NCBI GenBank assembly: GCA_964576255.1
Contig: CAZNUK010000077.1
Coordinates: 1-9,449, forward strand
Direction of reading: 5' to 3'
DNA from: Eshraghiella sp964576255
GTDB lineage: Bacteria > Bacillota > Clostridia > Lachnospirales > Lachnospiraceae
DNA length: 9,449 nt
Below, piece after piece: positions 5,826 through 9,449 of the stretch. A program made the translations under genes and the position numbers. How positions within the stretch are numbered: position 1 is the stretch's first letter; each line of letters begins with the position of its first letter. The notes under the pieces are model-generated. The model saw only the letters and a program-made list of their open reading frames with translations. It had not been told where the DNA came from and did no database searches.

Positions 5826-5906
5826 GTTTTTATAGGCGTATGCCGATATAACAGTTGAAGAATAAAATGGATTTTGTTCTAAATTAAATAACAAGGAGGT
5901 ACTTTT

Positions 5907-6500
5907 ATGAGTGTTAATTTTACTACTAATGTGACTTCAGGTACAGAAGTGTACAGTGCGTATCAGAAGACACAGACAAGTGAAGCGAAAAAGGAAACGG
6001 TTACCACCGAGGCAGCAGCAGTATATGAGAAATCTGCTACCAACACTACGGCTACATATTCTATTAATAAGATGAGCGAAAGCGACAGAGCTGCTCTTGT
6101 TGAGCAACTTAAAGCTGAAAGTCAGTCCAGACAGGCACAGATGACAAGTCTTGTTCAGAAGATGATGACCGAGCAGGCAGGTGCTTTTAACGGAACCATC
6201 TGGGAATTTCTTGCAAGCGGTAATTTTACTGTAGATGAAGCTGCAAGAAAACAGGCCGAAGAGGCTATTTCGGAGAATGGCTATTATGGTGTTAAGCAGA
6301 CTTCGGAGAGATTGTTCTCTTTTGCCAGTGCGTTGGCGGGAGATGACGTTGATAAGATGAAGGAAATGCAGGAAGCTATGGAGAAGGGCTTTAATCAGGC
6401 CACCAAAGCGTGGGGCAAGGCACTTCCGGAAATATGTAGCGATACCATTGACGCGGCTAATCAGCTCTTTGAGGACTATTATGCTTCTAAGGAGGTGTAG
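5907..6500 (+). CDS. Uncharacterised protein (197 aa), first gene of a two-gene unit
   Basis: No function can be assigned. There is no signal peptide or membrane helix. Residues 1-55 are Thr/Ser/Ala-rich and probably disordered. Residues 56-92 (MSESDRAALVEQLKAE, then a Gln/Met-rich helix) are helical. Residues 93-197 look like a compact helical domain with conserved-looking aromatic and Gly positions: IWEFLASGNFTVDEAA, ENGYYGVKQTSERLFSFASA, and GFNQATKAWGKALPEI followed by DTIDAANQLFEDYY. The G-F-x-x-A-x-x-x-W-G-x-x-L-P-x-I pattern reminds me of the C-terminal region of DUF5610-type bacterial proteins, but this is recollection without a search. AAGGAGGT 6 bases upstream fixes the start. The next gene begins 2 bases after the stop and its ribosome site lies in this gene's last codons, so the two products are likely made together. 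Confidence 0.85.
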   Translation: MSVNFTTNVTSGTEVYSAYQKTQTSEAKKETVTTEAAAVYEKSATNTTATYSINKMSESDRAALVEQLKAESQSRQAQMTSLVQKMMTEQAGAFNGTIWEFLASGNFTVDEAARKQAEEAISENGYYGVKQTSERLFSFASALAGDDVDKMKEMQEAMEKGFNQATKAWGKALPEICSDTIDAANQLFEDYYASKEV

Positions 6501-6502
6501 TC

Positions 6503-7216
6503 ATGGATATGAATTCAATTAGTAATCAGGTGGTTAATTCCACCAGCCAATATGAAACCACCAAAACGGATAAAACCGGCAGAAATAATATTACAGGAAG
6601 AACCATTGGAGACGTTAAATTAAGTGACGAAGCAGCTAAATATTATGAGGAACTTAAAGAAAAATACTCCAATATGGAATTTATTCTTGTAAGTAAGGAT
6701 ATGAAGGAGCAGGCACAGGCACAGGCGGCAAGCTTTGCTAATCCGACCAAAATGGTTGTTCTTATTGATGAAGAGAAAATCGAAAAGATGGCAACGGATG
6801 AGAACTTCCGTGCGCAGTATGAGAGCGTAATTGCCAATGCTGCAGCACAGATGAGTGAGCTTGGAAGTCAGCTTGGCTCTGGAAATTATTCAAATGTGAC
6901 GGCTTATGGAATACAGCTTAATGATGATGGGACTACAAGCTTTTTTGCAGTTCTGGATGAGCAGCTTGAAGCCTCTAAGGAAAGACTTGAAAAACAGCTT
7001 GAGAAGAAAGCTGATGAGAGAAAAGCGGAACAGAAAGAGGCTGACAGAGAGCGACTTGAGAATTTAACGAGCGGGGAAGGGAAAAAAATAGTTACCGCCT
7101 CCTCTGTGGAAGAACTGTTAGTTAAGATTCAGGATGCTGCATTTGAGGCAAGAAGTAATAATGTCCTTTCGGAGCAGGAAAAGCTTGTAGGACAGAAATT
7201 TGATTTTTCAGTTTAA
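6503..7216 (+). CDS. DUF6033-like uncharacterised protein (237 aa), second gene of the unit
   Basis: The sequence resembles what I know as DUF6033, a family of unknown function common in Lachnospiraceae; this is from memory. Residues 1-30 are polar and Ser/Thr/Asn-rich. Residues 33-63 hold RTIGDVKLSDEAAKYYEELK and then YSNMEFILVSKDM, the most characteristic part. Residues 64-150 contain NPTKMVVLIDEEKIEKMA and the beta-like segment NVTAYGIQLNDDGTTSFFAV. Residues 153-188 are a highly charged helix rich in Glu, Lys and Arg, probably a coiled coil. The end (196-237) has VTASSVEELLVKI and finishes with GQKFDFSV. There is no signal peptide or membrane segment. Translation is coupled to the 197-residue gene: AAGGAGGTG (6489-6497) lies inside it, 5 bases before the ATG. 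A second ATG at 6509 is less well spaced. A promoter for the next gene starts 32 bases after the stop, so the unit ends here. Confidence 0.87.
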   Translation: MDMNSISNQVVNSTSQYETTKTDKTGRNNITGRTIGDVKLSDEAAKYYEELKEKYSNMEFILVSKDMKEQAQAQAASFANPTKMVVLIDEEKIEKMATDENFRAQYESVIANAAAQMSELGSQLGSGNYSNVTAYGIQLNDDGTTSFFAVLDEQLEASKERLEKQLEKKADERKAEQKEADRERLENLTSGEGKKIVTASSVEELLVKIQDAAFEARSNNVLSEQEKLVGQKFDFSV

Positions 7217-7248
7217 AATTTGTATAGCCAAATTCTTAAATTTAGTAC

Positions 7249-7276
7249 TTGTATTTTTTAACCTTTTTGCTAGAAT
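7249..7276 (+). promoter_or_regulatory. Probable promoter of the antiporter gene
   Basis: TTGTAT (7249-7254), a 16-base spacer and TAGAAT (7271-7276) preceded by TGC (7268-7270). Transcription would begin near 7283. The leader contains GTAAC-N5-GTTAC (7286-7300), a minor inverted repeat before the ribosome site. Confidence 0.55.
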
Positions 7277-7315
7277 ACTATTTTGGTAACAAAAAGTTAC
7301 AGAAAGGCGAGAATT

Positions 7316-8521
7316 ATGTACGAGAATTTAAAGGATTTGGCTATTATTATTGGTGCAGCAGAGTTATTGGGACTGCTTTCAAGAAAGGTAAAACTACCAC
7401 AGGTTGTGGGTCAGATTATTGCAGGTCTCTTAATCGGACCATGTCTTCTTGGCTGGGTAAATAACACAGAATACATCAAGATTTTTGCAGAAGTTGGTGT
7501 GGTATTAATTATGTTTTCAGCAGGTCTTGAAACTAATCTTAAGACCTTGGTTAAAACAGGACCGATTGCTCTTTTTATGGCGGTAATGGGCGTTGCAGTG
7601 CCACTTGTACTTGGAACTGTTATTACAATGGTCTTCAAGGGATTTTCGGCGATTGGAACGCCGGATTTTTATAAGGCTCTGTTTATTGGTGTTATTATGA
7701 CAGCTACATCTGTTAGTATTACAGTGCAGACTCTTAAGGAAATGGGCAAGCTCTCCACAGAGCTTGGAACAACTATTGTTAGTGCTGCGATTATTGATGA
7801 TGTAATTGGTATTGTGGTATTGACAATTGTTCTTGGAATGGCAAAGGGTGATAATGCCGGAATAGGTAATATTTTATTGAAGACAGGTGCTTTTTTTGTA
7901 CTTGCTTGTGGAATTGGCTTTATACTATATAAGATTATTTCATACATTGATAAAAGATATCCTCACAGAAGGAGAATTGTAATTATAAGTATTTCGTTAT
8001 GTTTTGCTCTTTCGTATATTGCAGAAAAATATTTTGGAATTGCTGAAATTACAGGTGCGTTTGTTGCGGGGGTAATCCTTTGTAATATTCAGGACTCTGA
8101 ATATGTGGACAGAAGAATAAATATAGGCTCCTATCTTTTCTTTGGACCGATATTTTTTGCAAGCATTGGCTTAAAGACAGATTTAACCGGAATTACATGG
8201 AAACTTATGGCTTTTGCAGGAGCTTTTGTTGCAGTTGCCCTTGTAAGTAAAATAATTGGCTGTGGATTAGCAGCAAAGTTAACAAAACATACTTGGAAAG
8301 AATCCCTTGTGTGTGGTATCGGCATGATGACAAGAGGCGAGGTTGCCCTTATTATTGCCCAAAAGGGTCTGGATGTTGAGCTTATTACGCCTAATGAATT
8401 TACACCGGTAATTCTTTTGATTATTTTTTCTTCAATTTTGACACCGATTTTGTTAAAGCTTTTGTTTAAAAAAACAAATGGTTTTACACCATCTAAGATT
8501 GCGGAAACTGTACAGGAATAA
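7316..8521 (+). CDS. CPA2 family monovalent cation/proton antiporter (NapA/KefB-type, no regulatory domain)
   Basis: The 401-residue membrane protein has about twelve hydrophobic segments and matches the Na+(K+)/H+ exchanger domain. The first segments contain LPQVVGQIIAGLLIGPCLLG. The unwound-helix motif TATSVSIT is at 129-136. The ion-binding pair Asp161-Asp162 is in AAIIDDVIGIVVL; two adjacent Asp suggest an electrogenic exchanger by analogy with NapA. A lysine at 312 (LVSKIIG) and the helix GMMTRGEVALI at 336-346 also fit the family. The protein ends soon after the last helix, so the cytosolic RCK/TrkA domain of KefB and KefC is absent. Expected function is Na+ or K+ export against protons for pH and salt balance. 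The start at 7316 follows AAAGG (7303-7307, within AGAAAGGCGAG). An upstream TTG at 7283 in the same frame would coincide with the transcription start and is rejected. It has its own promoter and precedes ilvN, which also has its own. Confidence 0.92.
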   Translation: MYENLKDLAIIIGAAELLGLLSRKVKLPQVVGQIIAGLLIGPCLLGWVNNTEYIKIFAEVGVVLIMFSAGLETNLKTLVKTGPIALFMAVMGVAVPLVLGTVITMVFKGFSAIGTPDFYKALFIGVIMTATSVSITVQTLKEMGKLSTELGTTIVSAAIIDDVIGIVVLTIVLGMAKGDNAGIGNILLKTGAFFVLACGIGFILYKIISYIDKRYPHRRRIVIISISLCFALSYIAEKYFGIAEITGAFVAGVILCNIQDSEYVDRRINIGSYLFFGPIFFASIGLKTDLTGITWKLMAFAGAFVAVALVSKIIGCGLAAKLTKHTWKESLVCGIGMMTRGEVALIIAQKGLDVELITPNEFTPVILLIIFSSILTPILLKLLFKKTNGFTPSKIAETVQE

Positions 8522-8534
8522 AATTTATGAAAAA

Positions 8535-8553
8535 TTGTCAAAAACATTGACAA
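8535..8553. repeat. Inverted repeat on the -35 of the ilvN promoter
   Basis: TTGTCAA (8535-8541) and TTGACAA (8547-8553) are exact inverted copies 5 bases apart. The right arm is the -35 hexamer TTGACA plus one base. The geometry and position fit a binding site for a dimeric regulator controlling ilvN-ilvC. As RNA it could also form a weak hairpin at the end of the antiporter message, but without a T run. Confidence 0.5.
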
Positions 8554-8574
8554 GATTTTGCTATATGCTAAAAT
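8547..8574 (+). promoter_or_regulatory. Promoter of ilvN-ilvC
   Basis: TTGACA (8547-8552, consensus), a 16-base spacer and TAAAAT (8569-8574) with TGC just before the -10. It is the best promoter in the window. The leader to the ATG at 8624 is only about 40 bases, too short for a T-box or a leader-peptide attenuator, so regulation is more likely at initiation. Confidence 0.65.
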
Positions 8575-8623
8575 AAGGAAATAGGCTATCAAAACTATAT
8601 ATTTTTCAGCAGAGGGTATTTAT

Positions 8624-9115
8624 ATGAGAAAAATGGTATTATCATTGCTCGTTCGTAACGAGGCAGGTGTTACAAGTAGAATTTCAGCTCTTTTTACAAG
8701 AAGGGGCTATAGTATGGAAAGTATCACCGGAGGTGTTACTGAAGATGAGAAGATTGCAAGACTTACGGTTGTTGTATCTGGCGAGGAAGATGTTCTTGAG
8801 CAGGTTACCAAGCAGCTTGATAAGCTTGATGATGTTCTTAAGATTGAGGAACTTGAACCAGATAATTCTGTGTGTAGAGAGCTTATTTTAGTCAGAGTTG
8901 CGGTGAATGAGATTCAGAGACCGGAGGTTGTTTCGGTGGCTGATATATTCAGAGCTAATGTTGTAGACGTTTCTAAGGATTCTCTTATGATGGAGCTTAC
9001 AGGTAATAAGTCTAAGCTTGATGCGTTTTTGGAGCTTCTTACCGGATATGAGATTCTTGGAATTGCCAGAACAGGTATAACAGGCTTGTTCAGAGGTAAG
9101 CATATACAGAAATAA
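8624..9115 (+). CDS. ilvN: Acetolactate synthase small (regulatory) subunit
   Basis: The 163-residue product is the regulatory subunit of acetohydroxyacid synthase, the first common enzyme of valine, leucine and isoleucine synthesis. It activates the catalytic subunit and carries feedback inhibition by valine. Residues 1-75 form an ACT domain with the family signature LLVRNEAGVTSRISALFTRR and GYSMESITGG, the valine-binding region. Residues 76-163 are the C-terminal domain (DDVLKIEEL, CRELILVRV, GYEILGIARTGITGLFRG). The length is standard. The start follows AGAGGGT about 7 bases upstream. The catalytic subunit gene (ilvB) is not adjacent; ilvC follows after 66 bases. The E. coli paralogues are called ilvN and ilvH, so either symbol may be used. 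Confidence 0.95.
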   Translation: MRKMVLSLLVRNEAGVTSRISALFTRRGYSMESITGGVTEDEKIARLTVVVSGEEDVLEQVTKQLDKLDDVLKIEELEPDNSVCRELILVRVAVNEIQRPEVVSVADIFRANVVDVSKDSLMMELTGNKSKLDAFLELLTGYEILGIARTGITGLFRGKHIQK

Positions 9116-9121
9116 ATTTGT

Positions 9122-9146
9122 TTTAAATTGGTTTATCCATTTTAAA
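9122..9146. repeat. Inverted repeat between ilvN and ilvC
   Basis: TTTAAATTGG (9122-9131) and CCATTTTAAA (9137-9146) form a 10-position inverted repeat with one T-T mismatch around a 5-base centre. A TATAAT (9147-9152) follows directly, although no good -35 precedes it. The repeat could be an operator on a second ilvC start, or an mRNA hairpin that sets the ilvN/ilvC ratio. Confidence 0.4.
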
Positions 9147-9181
9147 TATAATGTTTTATAATTCAGGAGGATGAAATTATT

Positions 9182-9449
9182 ATGGCAGCAAAAATTTTCT
9201 ATCAGGAAGATTGTAATCTTTCATTATTAGAAGGTAAAACAATTGCTATTATTGGTTACGGAAGTCAGGGTCATGCTCATGCATTGAACCTTAAGGATTC
9301 CGGATGCCATGTTATTATTGGTCTTTATGAAGGCAGCAAGTCATGGGCTAAGGCTGAGGCACAGGGATTTGAAGTGTACACAGCAGCAGAAGCATCCAAG
9401 AAGGCTGAGGCTGAAGGCGAAGAGGCTGCTGAAAAGAAGCCCGCCGCAA
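9182..9449 (+). CDS. ilvC: Ketol-acid reductoisomerase, N-terminal part (cut by the window end)
   Basis: The 89 visible residues are the start of the NADPH-dependent Rossmann domain of the second branched-chain amino acid enzyme, which rearranges and reduces acetolactate and acetohydroxybutyrate. MAAKIFYQEDCNLSLLEGKT is the typical clostridial start, and IGYGSQGHAHALNLKDSG (residues 24-41) is the nucleotide-binding loop. GLYEGSKSW (47-55) is the cofactor-specificity loop. After AAEASKKA (68-75) the family normally goes straight into a D-I/V-I-M-I-L strand, but here an Ala/Glu/Lys stretch (EAEGEEAAEKKPAA, 76-89) begins and runs to the window edge. AGGAGG (9165-9170) lies 11 bases before the ATG, slightly long spacing. 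An ATG at 9171 is in another frame and too close to be used. Confidence 0.92.
   Translation, partial: MAAKIFYQEDCNLSLLEGKTIAIIGYGSQGHAHALNLKDSGCHVIIGLYEGSKSWAKAEAQGFEVYTAAEASKKAEAEGEEAAEKKPAA

Noticed and set aside
7217..7234. AATTTG-N6-CAAATT hairpin after the 237-aa gene as a terminator
   Set aside because: Only six AT-rich pairs and no T run directly after the stem; too weak to call.
7283..7315. TTG start giving an 11-residue longer antiporter
   Set aside because: It coincides with the predicted transcription start, while ATG 7316 has a ribosome site and a normal family N-terminus.
8131..8592. 153-codon open frame antisense to the antiporter
   Set aside because: It is a shadow of the transporter reading frame: no ribosome site, odd composition and no recognisable domain.

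Overview
The window reads as a chromosomal segment of an anaerobic, low-to-moderate G+C Gram-positive bacterium, most likely a member of the Lachnospiraceae (Clostridia). This rests on the recognisable style of several proteins: the start of ketol-acid reductoisomerase, a secreted GH25 lysozyme with clostridial C-terminal repeats, and a pair of uncharacterised proteins of which one looks like the DUF6033 family. Strong AAGGAGGT-type ribosome binding sites and extended -10 promoters (TGC before the -10 hexamer) also fit. The assignment comes from memory of these families, not from a search. No rRNA, tRNA, insertion sequence, phage gene or CRISPR array is visible, and no gap between genes exceeds 300 bases.

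Layout from left to right. (1) The 3' part of a small flavodoxin-fold gene is followed 12 bases later by a MATE-type multidrug/cation efflux gene, probably co-transcribed. (2) A leftward YbaK/ProX-type Pro-tRNA editing gene overlaps the end of the MATE gene tail to tail by 23 bases. It starts at a GTG. (3) A divergent intergenic region with a perfect 12-base palindrome leads to a 194-residue helical protein of unknown function, closed by a terminator that begins inside its last codons. (4) A secreted multidomain lysozyme follows: GH25 catalytic domain, two peptidoglycan-binding repeats, then three 62-residue repeats. Two of the three share 89 identical bases. (5) Downstream is a small exported protein of unknown function. 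It converges with a leftward 66-residue protein across a perfect 12-base-pair hairpin that can terminate in both directions. (6) Divergent from the 66-residue gene is a tight two-gene unit of uncharacterised cytosolic-looking proteins (197 and 237 residues). (7) A CPA2-type monovalent cation/proton antiporter has its own promoter. (8) The branched-chain amino acid genes ilvN and ilvC close the window. The ilvC gene is cut by the window edge just after an unusual Ala/Glu/Lys-rich stretch.

The ordinary part is envelope and transport biology (MATE, antiporter, lysozyme) plus isoleucine/valine synthesis. The least explained parts are the three uncharacterised soluble proteins (194, 197 and 237 residues), the 66-residue protein with an acidic tail, and the inverted repeats placed on promoters. 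I see no defence system or other clearly new multi-gene machinery. The 197/237-residue gene pair is the best candidate for undescribed biology.
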